The translations under genes and the position numbers were made by a program. The notes below the pieces were generated by a model. It was not told where the DNA came from and made no database searches. It saw only the letters and a list, made by a program, of their open reading frames with translations. 64,000 bases of DNA from an uncultured Pseudomonadales bacterium. GTDB taxonomy: Bacteria > Pseudomonadota > Gammaproteobacteria > Pseudomonadales > Pseudohongiellaceae. Shown one piece after another: positions 16,634 through 26,121 of the stretch (position 1 is its first letter; each line of letters opens with the position of its first letter). The DNA is taken from contig CALSUH010000001.1 in assembly GCA_943789485.1 (NCBI GenBank), positions 62,001-126,000 on the forward strand, in the 5' to 3' direction.

Positions 16634-17971
16634 ATGTTCTATACTGTGCAAGGTGATCACAAGACCCCCGTTTCATCGGAAGAAAATGCCCGGCTGCTAC
16701 ACTGGAGAACCTCTACCTTCTGGGTCATGCTCGTTGGCTATGTGGGCTACTACCTCTGCCGCGGCAATCTCTCCGCCGCCTTTCCTCTGCTTGAACAGGA
16801 ATTTGGCTACTCTAATACACAACTTGGCCTTATAGCCTCTCTATCCGAAATGGCCTATGCCACCGGGAAATTTATCAATGGCCCCTTAGCCGATAGAATC
16901 GGCGGACGTAAAATTTTTCTTATCGGCATGGCGGGCGCCATATTCTTCAATATAATCTTTGCGATCTCGGCAAGCCTCACTGTATTTATCATTGTATGGT
17001 GTTGCTGCCGCTACTTTCTTTCTATGGGCTGGGGTGGACTTACGAAGACGATCGGCAACTGGTATCCAAGAGAGCGCAACGGCACAGTGATGGGTTTGAT
17101 TAGTGTCAACTTTCAGTTTGGCGGAGTTGCGGCTACTGTGTTTGCGGGATTTCTGGTAGCTATCGGCGTTCCCTGGCAGGGAGTCTTCATCTACCCCGCC
17201 ATGCTACTCACTCTGATCTTGCTCTGGTCCTACTTCGCATCTCGCTCTAGTCCTGCCGACGTGGTGCCTGGCGCTAAGCCAATAGAAGGTGAAACCTCAA
17301 AAGAACAAATTGCCGACTACGGCGACGACGAACAACCGCCAATATCGACCATTATGAAGACGTTGCTGCGGCTACCTATATACAGACAGCTACTAGTATT
17401 TAGCTTTCTTACCACACTGCTGCGATCTGTATTCTTATTCTGGACACCGAAATTTCTGTTCGACATCGGTCTGGGCGCGAGCTCTGCGATTTTACGCTCT
17501 GCCATATTTCCATTGCTAGGAGTAGCCGGCACGGTATTCATAGGCTGGTATACAGATCATCATGCGCGTAACGGAGACCGGGCACGCATGATGTGGATGA
17601 TGCTTTCCGTGCTAGTGTTTTGCATGATCGCCATAGCGGTGCTGAGCGATGCGAGTGAGCCGAACTTCAATATGATTTTGTTCTTTCTAGGCGCTAGCGG
17701 ATTCTTCTTGCTGGGCCCCTATTCCATGAGCAGCGGCTGTCTCACACTAGATATCGCTGGCGCCAAAGGAGCAGGTTCCTGTACAGGCATTATCGATGGG
17801 ATGGGCTATATCGGCGGGGCGATCGCCGCGTTTGCTGCGGGCATACTCTCCGACTACCTTGGCTGGCCGCAGGTATTTATGGTGCTATCAGTGTTTGCCG
17901 TCATCTCCACTCTTAGCGCTTGGCTGATGAGTCGTGGATTTCAAAAGATGGCGCGAGAATCAGCAGCATAG
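16634..17971 (+). CDS. MFS transporter, organophosphate:phosphate antiporter type
   Basis: The 445-residue membrane protein has about 12 hydrophobic segments with a polar central loop (about residues 215-240, GETSKEQIADYGDDEQ). GYVGYYLCRGNLSAAFP in helix 1 and YATGKFINGPLADRIGGRK between helices 2 and 3 match the GlpT/UhpT/PgtP-like OPA family. That family exchanges phosphorylated organic solutes for phosphate, although some members carry other anions. The solute cannot be predicted. It is convergent with the lipoprotein gene, only 11 bp apart. Confidence 0.85.
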   Translation: MFYTVQGDHKTPVSSEENARLLHWRTSTFWVMLVGYVGYYLCRGNLSAAFPLLEQEFGYSNTQLGLIASLSEMAYATGKFINGPLADRIGGRKIFLIGMAGAIFFNIIFAISASLTVFIIVWCCCRYFLSMGWGGLTKTIGNWYPRERNGTVMGLISVNFQFGGVAATVFAGFLVAIGVPWQGVFIYPAMLLTLILLWSYFASRSSPADVVPGAKPIEGETSKEQIADYGDDEQPPISTIMKTLLRLPIYRQLLVFSFLTTLLRSVFLFWTPKFLFDIGLGASSAILRSAIFPLLGVAGTVFIGWYTDHHARNGDRARMMWMMLSVLVFCMIAIAVLSDASEPNFNMILFFLGASGFFLLGPYSMSSGCLTLDIAGAKGAGSCTGIIDGMGYIGGAIAAFAAGILSDYLGWPQVFMVLSVFAVISTLSAWLMSRGFQKMARESAA

Positions 17972-17982
17972 AGTCGCCTCGA

Positions 17983-18462
17983 CTAATCCTGCGCTTCATA
18001 TTCTTTAATCTGATCAGTAATACCGCGCACCATGCCGTTAGGGATCGGCAAAGTTAGATGGTACTGCGAGATTTTCCAACCCACAGCGGTGCTTATCAAC
18101 ACTCCGCTGCCACGGCTACTGCCGTAACTCTGACTTAACAACGCCTCGTCAAACCATGCACTTAATCCATCTGGAGTGATGTTGACATTGCGTTGCTGCG
18201 GCGTATAGACCCAACCATTGCTGCCACTGGAGTACTGACGAAACTCTTGCTTAACCCAGCGCTCCTGCGCGTCGGTTCCTATGAATACGCCATCGTCGCT
18301 CATTAGATTAAAATAGATATCCCATTCGCCGTTAGCGGCGGCCTGATGATAGTCATCTAACACTTTATTTATGGCAGCGATATCTGTTTGCTGTGACTGG
18401 TTGCTTTGAGCACAGCTGAACAACGTAAAAGACAATAGGATTAACATCGAAACGTTCTTCAT
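17983..18462 (-). CDS. Lipoprotein with SnoaL/NTF2-like domain
   Basis: The 159-residue protein starts with a lipoprotein signal and the lipobox L-F-S-C17. The mature part fits the cone-shaped NTF2/DUF4440-type domain: an N-terminal helix IAAINKVLDDYHQAAANGEWDIYFNLM, then SDDGVFIGTDAQERW and strands ending in a W-K-I-S-Q-Y-H edge. Members include small enzymes and ligand carriers, and many are uncharacterised. It lies 6 bp after the symporter gene on the same strand and is probably cotranscribed with it. Confidence 0.78.
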   Translation of the reverse strand: MKNVSMLILLSFTLFSCAQSNQSQQTDIAAINKVLDDYHQAAANGEWDIYFNLMSDDGVFIGTDAQERWVKQEFRQYSSGSNGWVYTPQQRNVNITPDGLSAWFDEALLSQSYGSSRGSGVLISTAVGWKISQYHLTLPIPNGMVRGITDQIKEYEAQD

Positions 18463-18468
18463 AGTTTA

Positions 18469-19893
18469 CTAGCTCTCCAAGGGTATCGTATCACTACTGT
18501 TAGATGGCTTTTTTTCATCGAATTCACCGGCATCGATTCGCGCAAAATAGGCGCTAGCTACCTTCTTAACCTTCGGCGCTAACAGCAGTGTTGAGACCAT
18601 AGTAGGTATCGCCATCGTCGCGTACATGCCATCCAGAAGATTAATCACCACTTCTAGCGAGACAACGGCACCGGCAATTATCAGCGCCATATACGCGTAC
18701 ATATAGAACCTCTCTGTTGACGTGCCGAAGAGAAAGCCCATGCACTTACTGCCGTAATACCAATAGGTGAGTATCGTTGTCGTGCTCAACACAATAACCA
18801 TGATCAGCAATAGATAGGCACCGTAGCCTGGAAACACCTGTTCATACGCCTGCGTAGTCATCGTGATGCCAACTCCACCGCCTTCCCATACGCCGGTGAC
18901 CAGCAGTGCCAGTGCCGTGCAGGTGCAGACGATTAAGGTGTCGGCGATAGGGCCTATCATGGCAACCAGACCCTCGCGGGTTGGCTCGTTTGTCTTGGCT
19001 GCACCATGTGCCAGAGACTCTGTGCCTATTCCTGCCTCGTTGGAGAACGCACCGCGCTGTACGCCAATCAGAATCACTGCGCCGAGCACACCTCCCGATA
19101 CAGCTTCTCCGGTAAACGCATCAGTGAAGATGAGTACGAACATGGCAGGTATCTCGCCAAGATGACTCGCCAGCAGCACACCGGTTATTAGGAAATAGAA
19201 GATCACCATAGACGGCACCATCTTGCCCGCGATCGCGGAAACTCTCTTCACCTTTCCTACTGCAACGCTAAACATAACGATGGCAAGAACTACACCGGCG
19301 CCGAAGTCGAAACCAAAATGCTCTTCGCTAGTCGCCATCCCTGCTGGAATCGCAATGAGATCGCGCAGAATCTGTACCAATTGATTCACCTGAAAGATAG
19401 GCAGGGTTCCTACCATGCCTGCTATGGCAAACATCCAAGCAAGGGGTAGCCACTTGCGACCTAGCCCCTCTCTAATCACATACATCGGACCGCCTTGCAG
19501 CTTGCCCTCATCGTCTTTGCCGCGATACATAATCGCCAATGAGGCAGTATAGAATTTAGTGGATATTCCGACGATTGCAGTAATCCACATCCAAAATATC
19601 GCACCCGGGCCACCTACAGTGATCGCAATTGCTACGCCGGTGATATTTCCAAGGCCCATGGTTCCCGCCAATGCTGTAGCGAGCGCGCCATAGTGACTAA
19701 TGTCTCCAGATGCTGACACCAAGGGATCATCAAATTTACCCTTCAACAAGCCTAAGCTGTGGGAGAAATAACGAAAGTGACGTAGCCTGGAATGAATCAT
19801 GAAGAAGCAGCCACCACCCACTAGCAGAATAACTAGCGGCAAGCCCCACATGAAATTGGTATACGCAGCGATCGCTGCTTCGATTGAGTCCAT
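18469..19893 (-). CDS. Sodium:alanine symporter family (AGCS) transporter
   Basis: The 474-residue protein has about 10-11 membrane segments and the AGCS signature GVQRGAFSNEAGIGTESLAH, with the earlier MGLGNITGVAIAITVGGPGA loop that binds Na+ and substrate. Family members import alanine, glycine or related small amino acids with sodium. The C-terminal tail from about residue 445 is cytoplasmic and charged. It heads a likely two-gene transcript with the NTF2-like lipoprotein. Its neighbour upstream is a secreted-family gene, also on the minus strand. Confidence 0.93.
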   Translation of the reverse strand: MDSIEAAIAAYTNFMWGLPLVILLVGGGCFFMIHSRLRHFRYFSHSLGLLKGKFDDPLVSASGDISHYGALATALAGTMGLGNITGVAIAITVGGPGAIFWMWITAIVGISTKFYTASLAIMYRGKDDEGKLQGGPMYVIREGLGRKWLPLAWMFAIAGMVGTLPIFQVNQLVQILRDLIAIPAGMATSEEHFGFDFGAGVVLAIVMFSVAVGKVKRVSAIAGKMVPSMVIFYFLITGVLLASHLGEIPAMFVLIFTDAFTGEAVSGGVLGAVILIGVQRGAFSNEAGIGTESLAHGAAKTNEPTREGLVAMIGPIADTLIVCTCTALALLVTGVWEGGGVGITMTTQAYEQVFPGYGAYLLLIMVIVLSTTTILTYWYYGSKCMGFLFGTSTERFYMYAYMALIIAGAVVSLEVVINLLDGMYATMAIPTMVSTLLLAPKVKKVASAYFARIDAGEFDEKKPSNSSDTIPLES

Positions 19894-20011
19894 TACAATT
19901 TATTACCCTGTAATGTGAATAATTCGAATCTGGCTAAGAGGGCGATAAGTCTGTCCCACTTGATGTTCCTCAAACGCGTCCGGCACCAACAACGTGGCAC
20001 AGGGATTTAAA

Positions 20012-21001
20012 TTACTGTGCGTTCCTAGCATCTGCCTCGTGACGGCGCTCTCCGGCGAGAATGGCAGGCATCGCATAGTTGCCCTCGTGGCAGGCATACT
20101 CGTATAAGTTTTCACCGGTATACATTGGCATCTCAGCAGTCCAGGGCTGCGTGTAGAGTTCAGGATCATCGATGGTAAAGGCGTAATGGAGCTTGTTTTC
20201 AGCGACACGAGTGAATCTCTCCGTCAGCAAAACATTGCTGGAAACCAATCGCTCCTTAGCAACCTGCCAGCCATTGAAGTCTTTCGTCTGCACTACCAAG
20301 GCATCCCCATCGTAGTAGCCTATTGAGTCACCCAACCACTTCTCATAAGGTAGATCTTTAAACTCCTGATCGATTCTCACGATACGCGCGTTGTGCACCA
20401 TTTCCGCGAGAAGCACAACATGAGTCGGTCCTTGTACGATCTGCATATGGTTGTTGTAGAGGCTGCTCATGAATGGCGCAGTTGAAGCGAAGCTCACTAG
20501 ACATCGGTCTGAGAGAGTACGCCCTTCTGGCCCATCACTCTCCGCCATGCCCATCGGCAGTTCGTCCTGTTGAGATCGACGAACCGCCTGCCCTTCCTCT
20601 GTCCAGGGAATTTTGCCATCAGGTGGGTCTACGATGAGGGACGATCGATACTTGCCATTCATTTCGGCGAGTGCGTCCCCCGGTGTAATCCAAAACCCGT
20701 TATAGCCACCCACATTTTTGGGCCCGGGTGCTTCGGCACCTGTTGCCTCAAGAAAAGCGATGAAGTCCGGCGTGGAAACCATCTTCTCCAACATGGTTGC
20801 CTCGTCTATTTCTAAAGCGCCTTCATAGACATCGGCACGCTCTAGACCAGTTCGGGTCTTATAGTTCCAAACCCCTTGTACATCCGGCACGCCAAAGTCT
20901 GTCTGAGGCGGTCTATAGTCCTCGGCAGCAAAGGCGTGAGGTACTACAAATACGGCTATCATCAGGCTGGCCAACGCGGTGATCCGAAAGTGAATTCTCA
21001 T
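20012..21001 (-). CDS. Secreted protein of uncharacterised three-copy family (copy 2)
   Basis: I choose the ATG at 21001, which has AAGGA about 8 nt upstream and begins a clear signal peptide (R-I-H-F-R, a hydrophobic run, A-F-A-A). Upstream ATGs would add a 32-residue polar leader. The protein then has 329 residues. It shares all main blocks with the product of 7757-8842: FGVPDVQGVWN, TGLERADVYEGAL, NVGGYNGFWITPG, LLAEMVHNARIVRI, WLGDSIGYYDGDALV, and YEYACHEGNYAMPAILAG. No enzymatic motif is recognised. The two full copies lie 11 kb apart on the same strand, and both are next to transport or acyl-CoA genes. Confidence 0.8.
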   Translation of the reverse strand: MRIHFRITALASLMIAVFVVPHAFAAEDYRPPQTDFGVPDVQGVWNYKTRTGLERADVYEGALEIDEATMLEKMVSTPDFIAFLEATGAEAPGPKNVGGYNGFWITPGDALAEMNGKYRSSLIVDPPDGKIPWTEEGQAVRRSQQDELPMGMAESDGPEGRTLSDRCLVSFASTAPFMSSLYNNHMQIVQGPTHVVLLAEMVHNARIVRIDQEFKDLPYEKWLGDSIGYYDGDALVVQTKDFNGWQVAKERLVSSNVLLTERFTRVAENKLHYAFTIDDPELYTQPWTAEMPMYTGENLYEYACHEGNYAMPAILAGERRHEADARNAQ

Positions 21002-21133
21002 GGCGACATCCTTAATTAAATTCATTGGTGGGCGCAGCGGCCCTTTTGTGAAACCTTCTTTCATAAACCTATGATTCAAGCTTAATGCAGCGAGCAACGC
21101 GCTTGCAAGGACAGCAGCTAGTGCTTTGTGTGT

Positions 21134-23500
21134 CTAGCGAACGTTATCGGCAAAGATAAACTCTGATGGAGGCTGCAGGCCGCGAAGGTTCTCGACGAAA
21201 TAGTCCCAGCGTCGCTTCATGAAGTAGCGTCTATTTCCGAAACCATGGCTGGCATTGGGCAGAACAACTAGATCGAAGTCCTTGTCAGCCTCGATTAAGG
21301 CATCCACCACCAACAGTGTACTGGAAGGGTGTACATTGGTATCGAGCATGCCGTGGGCAAGCAACAGCTTGCCTTCCAAGTTAGCCGCTAGCAGCTGGTT
21401 CGCCTGATTGTCGTAGTTCGTAGTGACTACTGGCTCGTCTTCGTCCGGATTGTTCTCTGGGTACGTCTCTAACAGACCCTGCCACTTCTCGCCCCAGTCG
21501 TCTTCGTAGTTCCGATTATCGTGATTGCCCGCGCCAGAAACCGCGACCTTGTAGAAGTCTGGATAGCGCAGTATCCCTGCAGTCGATGCGAAGCCGCCAC
21601 CGGAATGCCCCCAGATGCCCACACGTTCCAGATCCATCCACGGATTGTCTGCCCCTAGCTGCCGGATGCCTTCGATCTGATCGGGCAGGCCGTTGTCGCC
21701 CATATCTGCATAGTAGGCATCGTGAAAAGACTTTGAACGCCCTGGCGTGCCCATAGCGTCCAGCTCGACTACGATGAACCCAAGCTCCGCTAGCGACTGC
21801 TTGTCATTACGTGAGGCGCGAAACGATCGCGTGCCGACACTGCCACTCTGTGGCCCCGGGTAGAGATAGTTCAATACCGGATAGGACTTAGTCTCATCGA
21901 AATTGGAGGGCTTATAGAGTAAACCGTAGAGGTCGGTGATCTGATCTCTGGCCTTTACGCTGAATGGAATCGGTGCCACCCAGCCGCTATCGATAAGTGA
22001 GTCGATATCCGTTTCTTCGAGAATCAACTGCGTCTCACCTGCCGTGTTGCGCACAACAGAAACTGGAGCGGTATTCGGTGTCGAATAGACATCAGTAAAA
22101 TATTGAGCAGACTCGGACCAGCTAATTTGATGGTTTGCAGTCTCAGGCGTTAAGTTGATGAGATCAGAGCCATCGAAGTTAATTCGATACAAATACTGAA
22201 AATAGGGATCACCTGACTCGCGATTCGAACCGAGAAAGTAGATCAGCTCATTTTCTAGATCGACCTGTTGGATCTGCAATACCGCCCAACTGCCCTCAGT
22301 GATCTGGCGCTTCAATTCGCCTGACTGCAAGTCATGCAAATAAAGGTGCCCCCAATTGTCTTGCTCAGAAAACCAGATGAACTCATTTCTCTGGGGAAAG
22401 ACACGCCAATTGGCAGCATTGTATCCGGATTCAAAATACGTCTCGACTTCTTCTCGGTAGACAGGCCTCACTTCGCCAGTTTCTGGATCAGCTATCTGCA
22501 ACTGTGCAATCTTGTGATCCCGCGATGAAGAAACGAACGACAGGGTCTCGCTGTCTTTACTCCACTCCACGTCTAGAAACACGCCGCCGCGGCCAGCTAT
22601 GTGATCACTGGTAGTCGATCTATGTGGGTCGGGTGACAGTTGTAAAGCAGTAACACGCGGCTCATCTTCCAGATGAATCACGATGCGCTCGATCATGAAT
22701 ATGTAGTCATCACCCGGCAGCGGATACTTCCAAGCATCTAGCTCGCCATGACCCACCTGAGTAGACCACAGATACATTTCACCTACATTTCTGCCATCGT
22801 GACGAAAAGTAGCTATCTTAGAGGAGTCTGGGGACCACAATAGGACAGGACCCTCATCTCGCAACCAACCTGCATTGTTGGTTGCATAGCCATAGTCCTG
22901 CTCACCATCGAAGGTAAGTTGGGTGGTCTCGTTACTCGCGGTATCGCGAAGCCATAGATTATGTTCATCAATAAAGGCGGCCGAGCCGCCGTCAGGGGCA
23001 AGGTATTCACTAGGTGGAGTCTGTGCCAGTTGGTTAAGCGTGTAGCTATTTAAGTCCAACACGTAGCTCTCACCCGCGTAGTCGAAATCGAGCTGCTCAC
23101 CCGCCTCGAGAAGATGCATTCGTGACAAGCTCAAGTCATTTGCATCAACTTCCTCGTCTGCATAGGCTGCCAATTCCGTTGCTAGACGTACCGCATCGAA
23201 AAGAGGCGATTTCTGCGCCGTCTGTACATCCGCCAGAATATAGTCAGAGCCGTTCTCAGTTGAACGGCGATAGATCAATCGATCATCAATTTGCCAGTAT
23301 TGAGCAAGGATATTGCCCTGGACTAGGTCCGAAGTATTGACTGCAAGAAAGCTTTGCGCACGCTCATAGTCGGCGGCAGTTATGCTCTCCAAAGTAGACG
23401 CGACTGACGTCGCTGTCTCGTTGCTAGGCGCAGGTGAACAGGCCTGAATAATGGCGAGGAAAAATAGTACGATGACGCTGCGCCTAATCATGTGATTCAT
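21134..23500 (-). CDS. Dipeptidyl-peptidase IV-like S9 peptidase, lipoprotein
   Basis: With the ATG at 23500 (GAGAGG about 9 nt upstream) the protein has 788 residues; a GTG at 23521 is less likely. A signal peptide ends in IQAC, so a lipid anchor is expected. The N-terminal two thirds form a DPP-IV-type beta-propeller (repeats such as FDGEQDYGYATNNAGWLRDEG and LLWSPDSSKIATFRHDGRN). The C-terminal domain has the serine peptidase triad: Ser in GIWGHSGGGFAS, Asp in HGMLDTNVHP and His in NASHGFGN. Family enzymes remove X-Pro or X-Ala dipeptides from peptides. Its periplasmic or surface location suits peptide scavenging. It lies downstream of purC on the same strand. Confidence 0.92.
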   Translation of the reverse strand: MNHMIRRSVIVLFFLAIIQACSPAPSNETATSVASTLESITAADYERAQSFLAVNTSDLVQGNILAQYWQIDDRLIYRRSTENGSDYILADVQTAQKSPLFDAVRLATELAAYADEEVDANDLSLSRMHLLEAGEQLDFDYAGESYVLDLNSYTLNQLAQTPPSEYLAPDGGSAAFIDEHNLWLRDTASNETTQLTFDGEQDYGYATNNAGWLRDEGPVLLWSPDSSKIATFRHDGRNVGEMYLWSTQVGHGELDAWKYPLPGDDYIFMIERIVIHLEDEPRVTALQLSPDPHRSTTSDHIAGRGGVFLDVEWSKDSETLSFVSSSRDHKIAQLQIADPETGEVRPVYREEVETYFESGYNAANWRVFPQRNEFIWFSEQDNWGHLYLHDLQSGELKRQITEGSWAVLQIQQVDLENELIYFLGSNRESGDPYFQYLYRINFDGSDLINLTPETANHQISWSESAQYFTDVYSTPNTAPVSVVRNTAGETQLILEETDIDSLIDSGWVAPIPFSVKARDQITDLYGLLYKPSNFDETKSYPVLNYLYPGPQSGSVGTRSFRASRNDKQSLAELGFIVVELDAMGTPGRSKSFHDAYYADMGDNGLPDQIEGIRQLGADNPWMDLERVGIWGHSGGGFASTAGILRYPDFYKVAVSGAGNHDNRNYEDDWGEKWQGLLETYPENNPDEDEPVVTTNYDNQANQLLAANLEGKLLLAHGMLDTNVHPSSTLLVVDALIEADKDFDLVVLPNASHGFGNRRYFMKRRWDYFVENLRGLQPPSEFIFADNVR

Positions 23501-23538
23501 CAATGCAGGCCTCTCATGCACAACTTGGAAAATAGACG

Positions 23539-24591
23539 CTAAAGCAGCGCGTCCAATATTAAGTCAACCGATTCAATTATGCGCTGGTCTCGAGGCCGCA
23601 AGTCTGGCGCGAACTCGACCCCGGTCAAGTGCTGTAAGCCGTCGATATAGCGTACCGCGATCTCGCCCGCTTGTTCGTCAGTGAATTGCTGATCCTTCTC
23701 CTTCACCATGCCGCGCGCAAACTCTTTAGAGAATGAGACTGGCTTGCCATCTCTATGCAGAACATCACCCTTGTCATCCAAGCGCCAGAAACGCGAAGAG
23801 TCCATAGTATAGAGTTCATCGGCGGCCACTATTACGCCTTTGCTGTTGATGCCATGCTCGGTCTTGGTGTCCACCAGTACCATGCCACGCGCGGCCAGAT
23901 ACTGAGTGATCATGCCGAACGCCATTAGGGATGAATTGCGAATTTGATTGTATTGCTCCTGAGTACACACGCCACTATCAATCAACGATTGTGCGTCGGT
24001 GGTCTTATCTACCTTGTCCTTCGTGCTCGGAGTATCCATGACATACGGCAGAATACCGTTAGGCACCAGGTCCGCGACGCTCAATTCGTGACCGGCGTAG
24101 TGCAGCACAGTCTCACCAGCATCGACGGCCTGCATCCAATGCTGGTACAAAGACGTAGAAGTCGAGCTCTCGGCGTTAAAGAGCCGAAGTACATTCTCAA
24201 GACTCACCAACTCAAGATTCTCAGCTGGGATGACCGTCGAGCTTGGCAGCAATCCCTCTACACTGAATTGCGAGGAGCCCAACACATCCACGACTAAACG
24301 CAGCATATGATCGTGATTGAAGGCTAACACCTGATCTTTGAATGGAATGGCACCACGATTCACATCATGAGTTGATATTCGATTGTTGCGAAACATCAGC
24401 CTAAGTGAAACTCCCGAAGCACTCTTGAGCTTATCCCCAAACACCGAGTCAGAGACCTTGCCCTCTAATACGGTGGCCCCAGTCAACCTCGGAATCTCCC
24501 CGTCATTGATGAGCTGCTGAATGGGCCGACCTTCGTTCACTGTGCTGCCGTGCTCGGCAACTAATTCTCGGATTTGTTTTTCGTCCAACAT
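23539..24591 (-). CDS. purC: Phosphoribosylaminoimidazole-succinocarboxamide synthase
   Basis: The 350-residue protein shows the SAICAR synthase core. It has LTGATVLEGKVSDSVF near residue 35 for the ATP site, MFRNNRISTHDVNRGAIPFK, the metal-binding LVDTKTEHGIN, and DSSRFWRLDD near the C-terminal third. It is longer than the E. coli type (about 237 residues) and belongs to the long form found in many proteobacteria. It joins CAIR and aspartate in purine synthesis. The gene is isolated from other purine genes (purH and purD lie 20 kb away) and borders the decayed zone upstream. Confidence 0.9.
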   Translation of the reverse strand: MLDEKQIRELVAEHGSTVNEGRPIQQLINDGEIPRLTGATVLEGKVSDSVFGDKLKSASGVSLRLMFRNNRISTHDVNRGAIPFKDQVLAFNHDHMLRLVVDVLGSSQFSVEGLLPSSTVIPAENLELVSLENVLRLFNAESSTSTSLYQHWMQAVDAGETVLHYAGHELSVADLVPNGILPYVMDTPSTKDKVDKTTDAQSLIDSGVCTQEQYNQIRNSSLMAFGMITQYLAARGMVLVDTKTEHGINSKGVIVAADELYTMDSSRFWRLDDKGDVLHRDGKPVSFSKEFARGMVKEKDQQFTDEQAGEIAVRYIDGLQHLTGVEFAPDLRPRDQRIIESVDLILDALL

Positions 24592-24793
24592 GAGATATTC
24601 ACTGCACTCTACTAGAAATTAATTAAGCGGTGAAGAATAAGTGAATCGGTTAAGGACTACAAGACGACTAGGAGCAAAGCCATGCACAGAAGTCCTGCCG
24701 CCCCTGAGAGTCTCTATCTTCAAGCCAGTGAAACGTTGATTCGGTCTGTGCCTGTGCGCCGATAGTAATTGCTGGCGTTTTGCACCCCTTCAA
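24592..24793. other. Intergenic region upstream of purC
   Basis: These 202 bp lie between the purC start and the 3' end of the hydrolase pseudogene. They should contain the purC promoter, read leftwards. No tight palindrome or clear -10/-35 pair was seen, and no supported coding remnant. Confidence 0.3.
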
Positions 24794-25637
24794 TTATTTG
24801 CTCACTATGGCCCCTGAATACCGAGCTGAATTCTCTTGGTTTTTGGCAAAAAACCGCTGAATACTCTCAAGAAATTCAAGATGCTCTGGCGCCGGCAGAT
24901 GTGTCCCCCCATCTATTACAATTAACTCTATAGCCGGGAATGTACTCGTAAAGTTCTCAACTGCTTCCAGAGCTGGATCTATACTACCCACAATAGCAAG
25001 TATAGGTATGCTGAGATTTGAGAGACTCTGTTTTGATACCACAACTTGTTTTTCGCCCAAGCGAAGATTGGCAAGTGCGATTAAATCTTGACCCTCCACG
25101 CTAGAACTCAATACCTGCCGACGACTCGTGTTCAGAAATCTCTCATAGCTGTGCTGATTGAGCAGGTCCCTGGCGCTTCCCCATTCCCATATCGCCGATC
25201 CTCCTCCAAAAACAGCAGAAATGAATTGCGATTCATTCTCGGTTAAGACCATTGAGATGGGTCTACCTGAGTGAGTAGCCAAGTATGTGTGCTTTAGGGA
25301 TAGGGAGATGGTCCATGAGACGAATTACATCATGCCCCATTTCTCTCCGATATTCTTAAACTGTGTGCGGCTTATCGCTGAGTCCGTGTCCTCTCTGATC
25401 AAAGAGAATTAGACGGTAATTCTCGGCAAGAGAAGAGACTTTCTCTAACCAAGAATCACTGTTGCTCTAGTAACCATGAATCGCGATAACGGGCTCTCCA
25501 GAACCCAGCTCAACATACCGAATGCTGACTCCATCGGACTCGAAGTATTGATTTTCTGGGATAGCTTGCGAGAACGCACTGCTTACAATTAGCGCGGCGG
25601 AAAAAAGGCAAAGACGCAAGGTTCTAAGGTATTTCAT
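24794..25637 (-). pseudogene. Secreted alpha/beta hydrolase, inactivated by stops and a frameshift
   Basis: Translated from the ATG at 25637, the frame begins with a signal peptide (KYLRTLRLCLFSAALIVSS) and reads Y-V-E-L-G-S-G-E-P-V-I-A-I-H-G-Y, then a TAG at 25467-25469. It goes on as S-N-S-D-S-W and D-Q-R-G-H-G-L-S-D-K-P to a TAA at 25356-25358. It reaches the nucleophile elbow L-G-Y-S-L, where about two bases are missing (near 25270), shifting the frame. After the shift RPISMVLTEN leads into the cap and C-terminal domain with GSIDPALE (acid) and DGGTHLPAPEH (His). All hydrolase parts remain, but the gene cannot make a full protein. The intact 3' frame alone (25282-24794) lacks the catalytic Ser. 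Confidence 0.9.
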
Positions 25638-25733
25638 ACCGATTGTTTAACGCTATCTTTCAATGAGACGTACCCTTGCAACTAACGTCCAAATACTAGG
25701 ACGTGGTTTATGTGAGTAGCTTCCTCATCGATT

Positions 25734-25949
25734 TCACTTATGCGCATCTCTTTCTTGTACCCGCGCTCCACGAAGTGCACCAACCATACTGTAATTTTCT
25801 TCATGACAGCCAAACTCGTAGATATGGTTATTGTCTTCTCGGGTAAATGAAAATTCACCGCTCCAGGGCTCCGTATAATACGTTGTGTCATCCACTGTGA
25901 ATTGATAATTCAACTCAGTTGCAGAGGTGCGCGTAAAACGCTCGCTCAC
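25734..25949 (-). pseudogene. C-terminal stub of the secreted three-copy family (copy 3)
   Basis: The 71-residue frame matches only the C-terminal fifth of the proteins at 7757-8842 and 20012-21001: SERFTRTSATELNYQFTVDD corresponds to LERFTRTSDDTILYQFTVED, and YEFGCHEENYSMVGALRGAR to YEYACHEGNYALPGILAGAR. It has no signal peptide. The upstream part is replaced by TetR-like sequence that joins at about 25946-25950. The end of the frame is intact. Confidence 0.88.
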
Positions 25950-26086
25950 GCGAGCTGCGCTGTAGGCGTATTTTCGTAACCTTGTGCTGCAAACAATTCT
26001 CTGGCCGCTTCAAGAATCAGAGCTGTTTTTAGCTCTGGGTTCCGATTTCGAGTGGGATTTGGCTTCTTACGGACGAATCGCTTCAT
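25946..26086 (-). pseudogene. TetR-family regulator, N-terminal stub
   Basis: An ATG at 26086 with AGAGGTG upstream opens a 46-residue frame ending in TGA at 25946-25948. Residues 21-46, TALILEAARELFAAQGYENT then P-T-A-Q-L-A, are the first helix and the start of the HTH of a TetR regulator. The recognition helix and the whole ligand-binding domain are missing. The sequence continues directly into the secreted-family stub, which suggests that a deletion removed the rest of the regulator and most of the neighbouring gene. Confidence 0.85.
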
Positions 26087-26107
26087 CGCACACCTCTTTT
26101 AAAGTGA

Positions 26108-26121
26108 TACTTTATAAAGTA
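26108..26121. promoter_or_regulatory. Perfect palindrome before the TetR stub, likely operator
   Basis: TACTTTATAAAGTA is a perfect 14-bp palindrome, 22 bp upstream of the stub's ATG. TetR regulators usually bind such palindromes in their own promoters. An imperfect arm (AAAG at 26101-26104 and CTTT at 26127-26130) extends the symmetry. That this was the autoregulatory operator is an inference from position. Confidence 0.5.

Noticed and set aside
24592..24793. Possible coding remnant upstream of purC (minus-strand stretch with F-H-W-L-E-D)
   Set aside because: The similarity to prolyl oligopeptidases is a few residues only and has no further support.
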